A stretch of 64,000 nt of DNA from positions 3,336,641-3,400,640 of the forward strand of contig CP022585.1 of NCBI GenBank assembly GCA_002243285.1. The letters are read 5' to 3'. Positions 17,781 to 25,599 of the stretch are shown here, piece after piece. The position numbers were made by a program, and so were the translations under genes. Numbering within the stretch: position 1 is the first letter of the stretch; every line of letters begins with the position of its first letter. A model generated the notes under the pieces. The model was not told the origin of the DNA. It worked only from the letters and a program-made list of their open reading frames with translations, and did no database searches. This stretch comes from Candidatus Fluviicola riflensis (lineage in GTDB: Bacteria > Bacteroidota > Bacteroidia > Flavobacteriales_D > Crocinitomicaceae).

Positions 17781-18953
17781 TTACGCCTTTATTTTTGTCA
17801 ATACATCTGCCCGGATATAAGCCTGGTCAATCGATGTCATGAAATCATTTTTCCCAAACGCATTTTTGCATAAATTTTCTGCCAGGTCCAATAACATCGG
17901 AATTCCGGAATGCATCTGAAGTGCGCTGTCGGCCATGGCAATCAATGCGGCCGTTTGAATGTGATCGACATGACAATAAAACACTTGTGGTGGTGAAAAT
18001 TTGGATACTTTATACACTCCCACAGCGATCTGAGCTCCGGCTATTCGGGCAAATTCTTCGTAGTCATTCTTAATTTCCGAACGCGTATTCCCCGATTGGA
18101 CCATCTGTACCATTTTATCCTCCATCGTGTCCACAATAAGGTATTCAAAAGGATTGAGCGCATTGCCAAATGCCCACAGTTCGGGATGCATGGTACTTTC
18201 CTGAACATAGACAAAGCGTTTATGATTGACAATCATCCGATGCATCAGGTCAATGGATTTGTCTTTCACCTCTTCGCGGCTGGCCCAAAAACCCATCATC
18301 AGTTCATACGGTGCAGGAAATCCGTAACCCAATAACCACTTTGAGTCTGTTTTTTCAAGCAGGATTGCCCGTTCAGCATACGCTTTGATACTGCGCATAG
18401 CTAAACTATTGAGTTTCGTTTTGTCGTCGCTTCGCCGGCGTTCAATTAACTCCTTCGCTTCGTCAAGGATGCTGCTTCGGTCAAATTTCAGGTCACGGCG
18501 AAACAATTGGTGGGAATAACTGCCGTGTTGTCCCTGGTAATTCACCAGGCAGATTCCCATTTGCGTAATAGAAATGGGGAGTGAATCGTACATGACGCTC
18601 ACACTCCCACATGCCGTAACAGCTCCGTTGAAGAGAAAACCTTTGTGGATTTTCTCTATTAATTCAGGAGTGGTGTCGCTGTGCAATCCGGCATACGGAA
18701 CCAAAGCGTTCTCCTTAATTTTTGGAAACACCTCTTTTCGAATTACCTGATTCGATTCAAGCTCATTACGTTTTGCCGTAAAGAGTTCCTTTTCAATCTG
18801 GGAATACAGTTTTGAAAGATCCCTGTCGATCTTCCAGGTTTCGATATTGATTGCATCAATGTAATCTTCACCGTACAATTTTTTGAAATCCTCAAAGGAA
18901 ATCCGGCCATATTGTTTATAGGAATCTTCCGTTCCCGGGGTGTTATTTTCCAT
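17781..18953 (-). CDS. HerA partner, possibly a divergent NurA-like protein
   Basis: A 390-aa protein tightly coupled to HerA (2-base gap), the position of NurA nuclease in HerA-NurA pairs. Features resembling NurA are the order of a central beta-rich region (FNGAVTACGSVSVMYDSLPI...GICLVNYQGQ), a following HR-x-D segment (LFRRDLKFDR), a helical stretch with RSIKAYAERAILL, and a late block with FYCHVDHIQTAAL. However, the usual DG motifs that carry the catalytic Asp residues are not obvious: the first site reads TACGS and the second GYGFPAP. It may be a strongly diverged NurA, a non-nuclease adaptor or a different family. The assignment rests mainly on context. ATG at 18953. Confidence 0.5.
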   Translation of the reverse strand: MENNTPGTEDSYKQYGRISFEDFKKLYGEDYIDAINIETWKIDRDLSKLYSQIEKELFTAKRNELESNQVIRKEVFPKIKENALVPYAGLHSDTTPELIEKIHKGFLFNGAVTACGSVSVMYDSLPISITQMGICLVNYQGQHGSYSHQLFRRDLKFDRSSILDEAKELIERRRSDDKTKLNSLAMRSIKAYAERAILLEKTDSKWLLGYGFPAPYELMMGFWASREEVKDKSIDLMHRMIVNHKRFVYVQESTMHPELWAFGNALNPFEYLIVDTMEDKMVQMVQSGNTRSEIKNDYEEFARIAGAQIAVGVYKVSKFSPPQVFYCHVDHIQTAALIAMADSALQMHSGIPMLLDLAENLCKNAFGKNDFMTSIDQAYIRADVLTKIKA

Positions 18954-19004
18954 AACTGCGTAGTGTTTCTTATTTTATTCCGGAAAAAATGCCGGAGTTC
19001 GACA

Positions 19005-19760
19005 CTAAAGTCCAAGTTTGTCTAAAAATGATGGACCGTTGGTGATCGAATAGGCCAGTTCTACTGCATACTGATGCGCGACTTTGGCCGGAATCTGATA
19101 GTTTTTCATTAATATTTCCTCGCATTTTCGGGTAAATTGATTGTAATTGAGCCGCCTTGCCGTTGCAATGGTGCCTTTGATCACAACGGATCGCGGGGCC
19201 AGTAATTCCAATGCCAGGTAATCTGCTTCGTTTTCCGAAGTGTAGTTCATCCAATTCAGGAAAGAACCGTCACCGCTTTTTTCAATCAAATGTGTGTAAG
19301 GCTGGATACTGATTCCTTTAATCAATGCTTTTACCTGCTGAAAACGCGTCGCTTCCGCTTTTCCATTCAGTACATCCTCGATTTCAGTTCCTATTGCCAA
19401 CATGGCTTGTTCCCGCGGCATTTGATAATCCAGCAAAAAATGACTCACCTCATGCGCAATCGTAAATCGCTGCTGAATAGTGCCGTCATCGGCATTTACG
19501 AAGATGAAACCAAATCCTTCACGGATCATAATAACGCCATGTAATTCCCGGTCATTTACTTCAATCTCAATATCATTTACTCCCAGATTTTTTAACCAAC
19601 ATTCTATCACTTTCCAACTCAGTTGTTGAAGATGTACAACGTTGACCGGAAGCACATCATCAACAGCACTTGAAATATCGAGACCGTTTCGGTGTACCGG
19701 ATCTGCTTTTGACCAAAACTCGCGCGCGATTCGCTCAATTTGCGATTTGCTGAATCTCAT
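19005..19760 (-). CDS. ImmA/IrrE-family metallopeptidase (CapP-like)
   Basis: A 251-aa zinc peptidase of the ImmA/IrrE (COG2856) family. The metal site is HEVSH (H103, E104, H107), and the downstream ligand is in ENEADYLALELLAP (E178). In phage and CBASS regulation such peptidases (ImmA; CapP) cleave a partner HTH repressor after DNA damage and release transcription. Its start overlaps the stop of the upstream 120-aa HTH-like gene by ATGA, the same pairing as ImmR-ImmA and CapH-CapP, so I infer a protease-regulated switch. It is separated from the putative NurA-like gene by 51 bases. Confidence 0.85.
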   Translation of the reverse strand: MRFSKSQIERIAREFWSKADPVHRNGLDISSAVDDVLPVNVVHLQQLSWKVIECWLKNLGVNDIEIEVNDRELHGVIMIREGFGFIFVNADDGTIQQRFTIAHEVSHFLLDYQMPREQAMLAIGTEIEDVLNGKAEATRFQQVKALIKGISIQPYTHLIEKSGDGSFLNWMNYTSENEADYLALELLAPRSVVIKGTIATARRLNYNQFTRKCEEILMKNYQIPAKVAHQYAVELAYSITNGPSFLDKLGL

Positions 19761-20119
19761 TTCTTATCGTCCTTACCTTCTTCTTTGTCTCTTGCGGCCA
19801 TAAGAATGGTTCCCGTACCGGTGGTGAATTTCAGTACTGTATTTACGTGTTTGATCATCTTTGTCAATTTGCTCGTATCAATATTGACATATTCACTAAT
19901 GACTTTTATACGTGACATAAAATCCGGTTCGCTAATGTCAGGAGCCTTGCACAGTGCCAGTTCGTAATAACTGCTAAGCGAGCAATCAAGAACGTTGAGT
20001 AAGTCTGATTCAGTGATTTTTTCGAATTCACAGTACTTTTTTAGAGTATAAGCCATGAACTCATGGTTATCCTCCATGCGTGTAGTCGCATGTTTCAAAA
20101 AATTCAATTTTGTATTCAT
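19757..20119 (-). CDS. Small HTH-like protein, candidate repressor partner of the ImmA-type peptidase
   Basis: A 120-aa, mostly helical protein. Residues about 28-90 have the layout of a helix-turn-helix domain seen in small regulators: KYCEFEKITESDLLNVL, then CSLSSYYELALCKAP, then a DFMSRIKVISEYVNID helix. The C-terminus is a charged tail (ARDKEEGKDDKK). It overlaps both neighbours by ATGA (sigma-like gene upstream, peptidase downstream), indicating one translational unit. Position and size suggest a CapH/ImmR-like regulator, but it is not a canonical Xre-type HTH and the DNA-binding role is inferred. Confidence 0.55.
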   Translation of the reverse strand: MNTKLNFLKHATTRMEDNHEFMAYTLKKYCEFEKITESDLLNVLDCSLSSYYELALCKAPDISEPDFMSRIKVISEYVNIDTSKLTKMIKHVNTVLKFTTGTGTILMAARDKEEGKDDKK

Positions 20120-20754
20120 TGTATTAAGCTTTTAATCCCGTTTTTTGCATCGTTCCTTTCCAACACTTTCTTAATGCGGTCTTTGTGTTTTTTGACTTCA
20201 TCACGTTGCTCAGACTTCGTTAAACCTTCGATTTCCAGCACTTCGCTAAAAGGTTCTGTTTCCCGTTCGCTCGCGAGAACCATATAAGCAAGAATAACAT
20301 CTCTCTCATTTGGGAATAAACTTTCAAGTAAGTTCTGGATAGCTGTCATTGTCTCTTCGATTTGAATAGTGTCGTCTGTGGAACCACGCGGTTTTATAAT
20401 AGTATTCCAGAAATTTTCCTGGAGTTCGACATCTTCGGGTAAATCTTTTCGATTGAGGTGTTTTTGTTCTTTGAGAAGAATATTCTGGAGGTCCCTGTCC
20501 GCAGCTACAAGCAGAAAAGAAAACAGTTTATACTTCTCGGGGTTAAACGTACCGGGGTTGTTGTAGTATCCCAAAAGAGCTTCATTAACAGCTTCAAGCA
20601 AGAGCATTTCGTCTCTCCTTGCAGCAGTTTGGTACTTGTATTTCAGAATTTGAACAATCTTAGGCCCATACAACTTATCGAGTTTTGACAGGGCAATGTC
20701 CTTTTTATCCTGCACCGCCATATGCAGTTCCAGTTCTATAAGAGAAGCTTTCAT
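20116..20754 (-). CDS. Sigma-70-like protein
   Basis: A 212-aa protein resembling ECF-type sigma factors. Residues about 18-95 match a sigma region 2 pattern: an initial KLYGPKIVQILKYKY helix, then DEMLLLEAVNEALLGYYNNP-like spacing, then FNPEKYKLFSFLLVAADRDL. The C-terminal part (LFPNERDVILAYMVLASERE...SEQRDEVKKHKDRIKKVLERN) resembles a region 4 helix-turn-helix. Similarity is moderate, so binding to core polymerase is an inference. It sits at the head of the operon, overlapping a 47-aa ORF upstream and the HTH-like gene downstream by ATGA. It could direct transcription of the defence operon or respond to phage takeover of transcription. Confidence 0.6.
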   Translation of the reverse strand: MKASLIELELHMAVQDKKDIALSKLDKLYGPKIVQILKYKYQTAARRDEMLLLEAVNEALLGYYNNPGTFNPEKYKLFSFLLVAADRDLQNILLKEQKHLNRKDLPEDVELQENFWNTIIKPRGSTDDTIQIEETMTAIQNLLESLFPNERDVILAYMVLASERETEPFSEVLEIEGLTKSEQRDEVKKHKDRIKKVLERNDAKNGIKSLIQ

Positions 20755-20894
20755 GGTGCAGGCGTGGTATTAAGGGAACAATGATTTTGGCAGAAAATCA
20801 GTATTGAACTCTGGCTCATTAAGACAGCTAATGTCTTCAGAGGAATTACTCCGACACCATCCAGCACCGGAGAGTTGTGTGCTATCGTATTCAT
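20751..20894 (-). CDS. Possible 47-aa leader peptide gene
   Basis: Starting at the ATG at 20894 (A-rich leader ATACATTAAA), this encodes 47 residues, MNTIAHNSPVLDGVGVIPLK... with a hydrophobic middle (LKTLAVLMSQSSILIFCQ) and two Cys. Its stop overlaps the sigma-like start by ATGA, the same arrangement as the two downstream junctions, which argues that it is translated. No family is recognised. It could be a small regulatory or membrane-associated peptide, or only a translational leader. Confidence 0.4.
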   Translation of the reverse strand: MNTIAHNSPVLDGVGVIPLKTLAVLMSQSSILIFCQNHCSLNTTPAP

Positions 20895-21438
20895 TTTAAT
20901 GTATTTGGAGACAAGGTTGAGTTGGATCTGCCACCTACTCAACTTTGTTTTCCGAATAGCCTGTTTAGCTTTCCCAAATCACTGATCCCGGCATTCGAAA
21001 ATTGAGCAGCTTTCGAAATAAACCGGTTGAAATAAATCGAATAAATGGGTCTTGGCATCGACCGAATTCAGGGACGACAGACCAAATCGGAAAAACAAAC
21101 ACCCGCATTCACCTATAAATTATTTTTTAAAAAATCGCTCCCAAATCCTTTATACATAAGGGATCTCACTGATCTAACTTCCTGTCACACACTTTTTCTT
21201 TTGACCAGTTGTCGAATTATGGTACTCACCTAAGGAATGTATAGTTGTGGATGAGATATATGCGCATCGGGTGCTAGCCCTGAATTGATTCCACTACTTG
21301 TTTGCAAGGCCCTATCTGATCGGGAGAACAGGGCAGGCAATGCAAACAGACTTTCTCCCAACAAAGTCAAAGCCAAAGCACTCGCATGCTATGCGAGGAT
21401 ACATATGGCGAGTATTCAATTCTAAAATTATTACGATA
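20895..21438. other. Divergent intergenic region, no gene seen
   Basis: About 540 bases between the start of the defence operon (minus strand) and a plus-strand lipoprotein gene. It must hold both promoters. I do not find a convincing TAnnTTTG/-33 pair for the defence operon. Short open frames here (for example around 21045-21233 and the extension upstream of 21439) lack codon character and leaders. Confidence 0.5.
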
Positions 21439-21822
21439 ATGAAAAGAGGAATTATTTCCACCTTGGCAATTCTTATTGCCTTGGGAGCAACTACTATGTC
21501 TTGTGAAAAAGAACAACTGAACCCCAGTGATGAACATTGCCAAACCAGAGATGGCGGAGACGACGACGAAGACCCGGTGATTCGGGGGAAAGTGAAAAAG
21601 AGCAATTTCGTTCCGGTAGATAGTGCCCATGTTGAAACGATGGTTTATGGAACCAATGTTCAATTCGCGTCGACCTATACAAATGAGTTGGGCGAATACG
21701 AGCAAAAAGTAGATTCGGGGATTTATTACCTGAAAGTGACAAATCCGAACTCCGGGATTCCTGTTTACACAGACACTATGCATGTGAATAGCGACAGGGA
21801 AATGGACGTCATCGCAGACTAA
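21439..21822 (+). CDS. Small lipoprotein with carboxypeptidase-regulatory-like fold
   Basis: A 127-aa protein from the ATG at 21439; the longer frame upstream has no signal. MKRGIISTLAILIALGATTMSC is a lipoprotein signal, with lipidation at the Cys in TTMSC. A low-complexity acidic stretch (GGDDDEDP) follows, then a domain with VIRGKVKKSNFVPVDSAHVE and NELGEYEQKVDSGIYYLKV, the pattern of the carboxypeptidase-regulatory-like (CarboxypepD_reg) beta sandwich found in many Bacteroidota surface proteins. It is monocistronic and ends at a strong terminator. Confidence 0.75.
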   Translation: MKRGIISTLAILIALGATTMSCEKEQLNPSDEHCQTRDGGDDDEDPVIRGKVKKSNFVPVDSAHVETMVYGTNVQFASTYTNELGEYEQKVDSGIYYLKVTNPNSGIPVYTDTMHVNSDREMDVIAD

Positions 21823-21839
21823 TAAACAACAGTTATGAG

Positions 21840-21867
21840 ACCCGGGCAGGAAATTGTCCGGGTTTTT
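21840..21867 (+). terminator. Rho-independent terminator
   Basis: Stem ACCCGG-GCA with TGT-CCGGGT (9 pairs including one G-U, loop 21849-21854), followed by TTTTT. It ends the lipoprotein transcript, and its T-run overlaps the stop of the convergent kinase gene. Confidence 0.85.
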
Positions 21868-23743
21868 ATATGTCGATATGAACCGTTGCTACACAGCCGT
21901 TGTTATTGCTGTAACGAATCGTGCCATTCATTTTATGCAACAGTTTCACGATCAATCCCTGGCCTTTAACCGATTGGGCCTGCATCTGTTGTTCGGTAAT
22001 TCCGGGGCCGTTATCCTTTACGATCAATTCCAGTCCATTTTCAGATCGTTTTATGGAAACGCCTAATTCCGGTGTTCCGGATTGCAGCAAACCATGTTCA
22101 ATAGCATTGCAAATCAATTCGTTCAGCGCAATGGCCAGGCGCATGGCGATATCATAATCTAAATAGATGGCATCGATTTCGCACAGCAGTTTCAGCTTAT
22201 TTCTCCCGGGAAACAGGTTTAGAACAACCGTATCGATTACATGCGTAAGATAGGTGTCGAGCCGGATTTCCTTGTTTTGATGTGTCGAATCGTCGAGCAG
22301 GTACTTTTGCACCAATGACATGGCCTCGAGGCGGCGAATGTTTTCTTCCAGCACCTTCGTAGCTTCCGGGTGCGTCACCTGCAATTTATCTGATTTCAGG
22401 ATTCCGCCCAACAACCCGAAATAATTCTTGGTGCGATGGCTCAGTTCCTGGTGCAGATGGGTGATCTCGTCCCGTTGTTCTTCCAGCTCACGGTTTTGCA
22501 CTTCGATGTATTTCTTTCGCCTGCGGATCTGGTAAAACATCGCGGAAACAAGGCATGCCAATAGCGAGAGACCGATAATCCAACCGATCAGCCGCTGGTT
22601 TCGGAGTGTTTGATTCTCAATCCGGATTCCGTCCAGTTTCGCCTGTTTACGCCTCAAATCAATCTCGCGTTCCTTACGCTCTACGTCGTATTCAATCTCC
22701 AACCGGGCCATTTCCTTACGGTTTGCATCGTTCACACCTTTTTCACGTGTTTCAACCAATTCCTGGTATTTCTCCAGCAACGGATCATTTCCCTTCGACG
22801 TTTTCAGTACGTTGATTTCACCCAGTAGGGCATCAGCAAGCAATAAATGGTCACTTGATGAACGCGCCATTTCCTGTGCCTGCCTGAATAATTCCAACGC
22901 TTTGGAGCGGTCGCCGGTTGATGCATAATACGTTCCAAGATAATAGATACTGGATGCGGCTTTGGCAGAATTACCCATTTCCGCGCGCATTTCATAAGCA
23001 CTATTCAAATAAATCAAGGCTTTCTCCGGTTGCAGTTTTGCCACATACAAACGGCCAAGCGCGGATAAGGTGTTGACTGTATTGGATTGATTACTCAGCA
23101 CTTTCTTGCGTTTCAGGGCCTCCAATAAATACTTCCCGGCCTGATCATAACGCTTCCATTCCAGGTAAACTGTTCCGATATTGTGGTAAGAATCTGCCGT
23201 TCCTTTGTCGTACCCGATGGATTTGCGGATATGTAATGCCCGCCAGTGATATTCGAGCGCCTTCTCATAATTCCCTGTTTCGCGCTGAATATTTCCGATG
23301 GCATTCCAGGCTGCAGAGAGTTCTTTCCGATTTCCATACTTCTCCGAAAGCCTTGCAGCCTTTGTGATCACAGATGTTGCCTGTTTAAACGCGCCAATCT
23401 CTTTGTATGCCAATCCCAGGTTTAACAACGCCCCTGCTACCAGGCTATCATTGTTCAGCTTTCTGTACGCATCCAATGAACGTTCGTACGCATGAAGTCC
23501 TTTTTTATAGTCTCCGGTTTGGTAATACGCTACTCCAAGATTATTGAAAAAATCGGCTTTGGGTTCCAGATCAAGATCTTCGGGCACTACTTTTAATGCC
23601 TGTTCCAAGGTTTGTTTTGCAGCAGCGGATTTCCCATCGGCCAATTCCTGGTAACCTTTATCCGTAAGCGTATTGAAATTGGTTTGAGTGAATGCCTGGA
23701 AACAACACAAAAGATGCAGCAAGAATAGTGCGGACAGTTTCAT
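21866..23743 (-). CDS. TPR-containing sensor histidine kinase (HisKA_2 type)
   Basis: A 625-aa protein with a signal peptide (residues 1-20) and a periplasmic array of about six to seven TPR units (residues 25-330; repeats such as ALLNLGLAYKEIGAF and SYHNIGTVYLEWKRY). A charged coiled coil, one membrane helix (about 386-405) and a cytosolic kinase follow. The phospho-accepting His is H436 in LSHRTKNYFGLL, a HisKA_2 dimerisation motif. The HATPase domain has the N box NELICNAIEHGL and the G boxes DNGPGI and GQGLIV. It is divergent from a LytTR response regulator by 47 bases, and together they form a two-component system typical of Bacteroidota. A TACTTTTG box on the minus strand (23776-23769) may be its -7 element. 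Confidence 0.92.
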   Translation of the reverse strand: MKLSALFLLHLLCCFQAFTQTNFNTLTDKGYQELADGKSAAAKQTLEQALKVVPEDLDLEPKADFFNNLGVAYYQTGDYKKGLHAYERSLDAYRKLNNDSLVAGALLNLGLAYKEIGAFKQATSVITKAARLSEKYGNRKELSAAWNAIGNIQRETGNYEKALEYHWRALHIRKSIGYDKGTADSYHNIGTVYLEWKRYDQAGKYLLEALKRKKVLSNQSNTVNTLSALGRLYVAKLQPEKALIYLNSAYEMRAEMGNSAKAASSIYYLGTYYASTGDRSKALELFRQAQEMARSSSDHLLLADALLGEINVLKTSKGNDPLLEKYQELVETREKGVNDANRKEMARLEIEYDVERKEREIDLRRKQAKLDGIRIENQTLRNQRLIGWIIGLSLLACLVSAMFYQIRRRKKYIEVQNRELEEQRDEITHLHQELSHRTKNYFGLLGGILKSDKLQVTHPEATKVLEENIRRLEAMSLVQKYLLDDSTHQNKEIRLDTYLTHVIDTVVLNLFPGRNKLKLLCEIDAIYLDYDIAMRLAIALNELICNAIEHGLLQSGTPELGVSIKRSENGLELIVKDNGPGITEQQMQAQSVKGQGLIVKLLHKMNGTIRYSNNNGCVATVHIDI

Positions 23744-23790
23744 AAACCCGATTTTGTTTACCTTCGGTCAAAAGTACCAAACTTTCGGGC

Positions 23791-24483
23791 ATGAAGATTC
23801 TTATTGTAGAAGACGATCCACTAGTCGCTGATGATTTAAAAGATAAATTGGAACAACTCCAATACCGTATTACCGGTGTCGCGGAAAGTTATGACCTCGC
23901 CCTGGAATCGATCCGGAGCAATAAGCCTGACCTGGTGTTGCTCGACATCGAACTAAAAGGCGAACTGACCGGAATAGACCTGTCGGAAGAGTTAAACAAA
24001 CACGCGATCCAATTCATTTACCTCTCCAGCATCCAGGACCTGAATACTTACCACAAAGCAAAAGACACGGGCCCGCTGAAGAATCTTGCAAAACCGATCG
24101 ATCTCGTGAACCTTCGCAATGCGTTGCTGGACATTGAAACACAGATGGCGACTCCAAAACAAGAGTTGATTCACTTTTTTACCGATAAAGACCGGGTCCG
24201 GAAACGCATTGAACCCGACCAGATTGTTTACCTCGAAGGCGCGCGCAGCTATTGCGATGTTTATTTCCAGGACAATACCCGGTCTACACTGTCTACCAAC
24301 ATGGGAAATGTTGTAAAAAAACTAAACCACCCCGACCTGATCCAGATCAGCCGGTTCCATTACATCAACCGGAAACACATCAAACAGATCCGCGGAAATG
24401 AGGTTCAACTGACTGTCGGCCCGTTTCTCCGAATCACGGATTCGTTTAAGGAAGGGTTTAACGGGATGGTGAATTTGATTTGA
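23791..24483 (+). CDS. LytTR-family response regulator
   Basis: A 230-aa regulator. The receiver domain (1-120) has the acidic pair D8-D9, phospho-acceptor D52 (LVLLDIEL) and the conserved Lys in LAKPID. The LytTR DNA-binding domain (about 140-230) is recognisable by IVYLEGARSYCDVYF, STNMGNVVKKL and ISRFHYINRKHIKQI. It is the predicted partner of the divergent kinase at 21866-23743. Its targets are unknown; the shared 47-base spacer suggests that it may regulate its own locus. Confidence 0.94.
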   Translation: MKILIVEDDPLVADDLKDKLEQLQYRITGVAESYDLALESIRSNKPDLVLLDIELKGELTGIDLSEELNKHAIQFIYLSSIQDLNTYHKAKDTGPLKNLAKPIDLVNLRNALLDIETQMATPKQELIHFFTDKDRVRKRIEPDQIVYLEGARSYCDVYFQDNTRSTLSTNMGNVVKKLNHPDLIQISRFHYINRKHIKQIRGNEVQLTVGPFLRITDSFKEGFNGMVNLI

Positions 24484-24592
24484 TTCTGCTTCGGAAAGTC
24501 GTTTCTGGGTTTCGGAAAGTGAAATTGGGGATTGGGAAGACTCATTTGGTTGCGCAATGCTTTTATCAGATGTTTGATTCCAAAAACATCTT

Positions 24593-24799
24593 ATGCCAGA
24601 CTTTTACGTAAATACGGATGCTCAGTCGACCGGCGAGCACGAAGTTCACAAGAACGGTTGCAGTCATGGGCCTACCGCCGCCAAACAAAAATCACTTGGG
24701 TGGCATTCATCCTGTAATTCGGCAGTAACAGAGGCCAAAAAGCACTATAAGAAAGTGGATGGTTGTTATTACTGTGCAAATGCTTGTCATGATAGGTGA
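24593..24799 (+). CDS. Small Cys/His-rich conserved protein
   Basis: A 68-aa protein belonging to a widespread uncharacterised family with the pattern VNxxAQxxGxHEVHKxGC...A..EAKK.Y..VDGCYYC...CH. Here H16, H19, C23, C41, C58, C61 and C65 could coordinate zinc. It starts at the ATG at 24593. No operon partner: a small lipoprotein with a similar Cys/His spacing is convergent at 24852. Function unknown. Confidence 0.75.
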   Translation: MPDFYVNTDAQSTGEHEVHKNGCSHGPTAAKQKSLGWHSSCNSAVTEAKKHYKKVDGCYYCANACHDR

Positions 24800-24851
24800 A
24801 ATCATCGTCAATGGCATGTCTAGTGATTTGACTATGTGCAGATGCCGGTAA

Positions 24852-25070
24852 TCACTCCATTCTACACTCCGTATACCCCATTGCTTTCGCTTCCGAAAGT
24901 GACACTTCCCTGCGTTCATGGGTGCAATGATTAAACCCGGAGCAATCTTCATCGTAATGATATCGTTCGGCTCCGGAACTGATACACACATGCACTTTAT
25001 TTCCTTTGGAGGAACAGCCGACCAACAAGAAGATGATAACAACAAATGCTACAAGTGTTTTCATATTCAT
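24852..25070 (-). CDS. Small Cys-rich lipoprotein
   Basis: A 72-aa protein with a lipoprotein signal (MNMKTLVAFVVIIFLLVGC, lipidation at LVGC). Translation may begin at either ATG (25070 or 25064). The mature part, VHVCISSGAERYHYDEDCSGFNHC...SLSEAKAMGYTECR, follows a common small-domain pattern (V-x-C-x(n)-YH...C-x-G...C...A...G...C) found in many bacteria without known function. It lies 19 bases upstream of no gene in the same direction; the membrane operon ends beyond it. Confidence 0.75.
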   Translation of the reverse strand: MNMKTLVAFVVIIFLLVGCSSKGNKVHVCISSGAERYHYDEDCSGFNHCTHERREVSLSEAKAMGYTECRME

Positions 25071-25089
25071 CGTTTTAACCCGCCAATCA

Positions 25090-25599
25090 TTACTGCAACG
25101 GCACCAAACCTACATTCCGGCTTACCCAATCCAACAAAAGTGGTCGGAGAATTATGCCGCTAATGATTGCACCGAAAAAGACCATAATCATTCCTGCAAT
25201 AAGTGCCGGTGCCCAGTTATCTTCACTGATTTCTTTGTAAAGTCCTTTACCTGATTTAAACGTAGCTTTGAATACCATCTGAGAGAGTACAACCGACACT
25301 AGGTAGGTGAATAAGAAACCGATTGCCTGAAATCCGTAAAACGTCCAAAAACCTTTTGATTTTGCGCCGAAAGGAGACAAATCTTCCATATACACGAGTC
25401 CTTGCGGATCAATCCCCTGCAATACAATCAGCAATAAACCCAATAGTTGCATCGTGACAAAAAGCGCATACGCCTTGTTGCTACTTTCCAGAAAATAAGC
25501 CTTTTGCAATTGCCGTCTCCAAAAAGTCAAAACGGTATAAATCAATCCGGCAGTAATCATCAATTCTGCGATAAACAATGTCATTTTTTCCATATTCAT
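25090..25599 (-). CDS. Four-helix membrane protein, last gene of DUF4407 operon
   Basis: A 169-aa protein with four hydrophobic segments (about 7-25, 43-63, 86-110, 132-152), probably an integral inner-membrane protein. Polar loops include FKSGKGLYKEISEDNWAP between helices 3 and 4. No family is recognised with confidence; the layout is reminiscent of DUF350-like proteins. The start ATG overlaps the stop of the transglutaminase-like gene (ATGA), so it belongs to the five-gene operon 29885-25090. Confidence 0.7.
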   Translation of the reverse strand: MNMEKMTLFIAELMITAGLIYTVLTFWRRQLQKAYFLESSNKAYALFVTMQLLGLLLIVLQGIDPQGLVYMEDLSPFGAKSKGFWTFYGFQAIGFLFTYLVSVVLSQMVFKATFKSGKGLYKEISEDNWAPALIAGMIMVFFGAIISGIILRPLLLDWVSRNVGLVPLQ

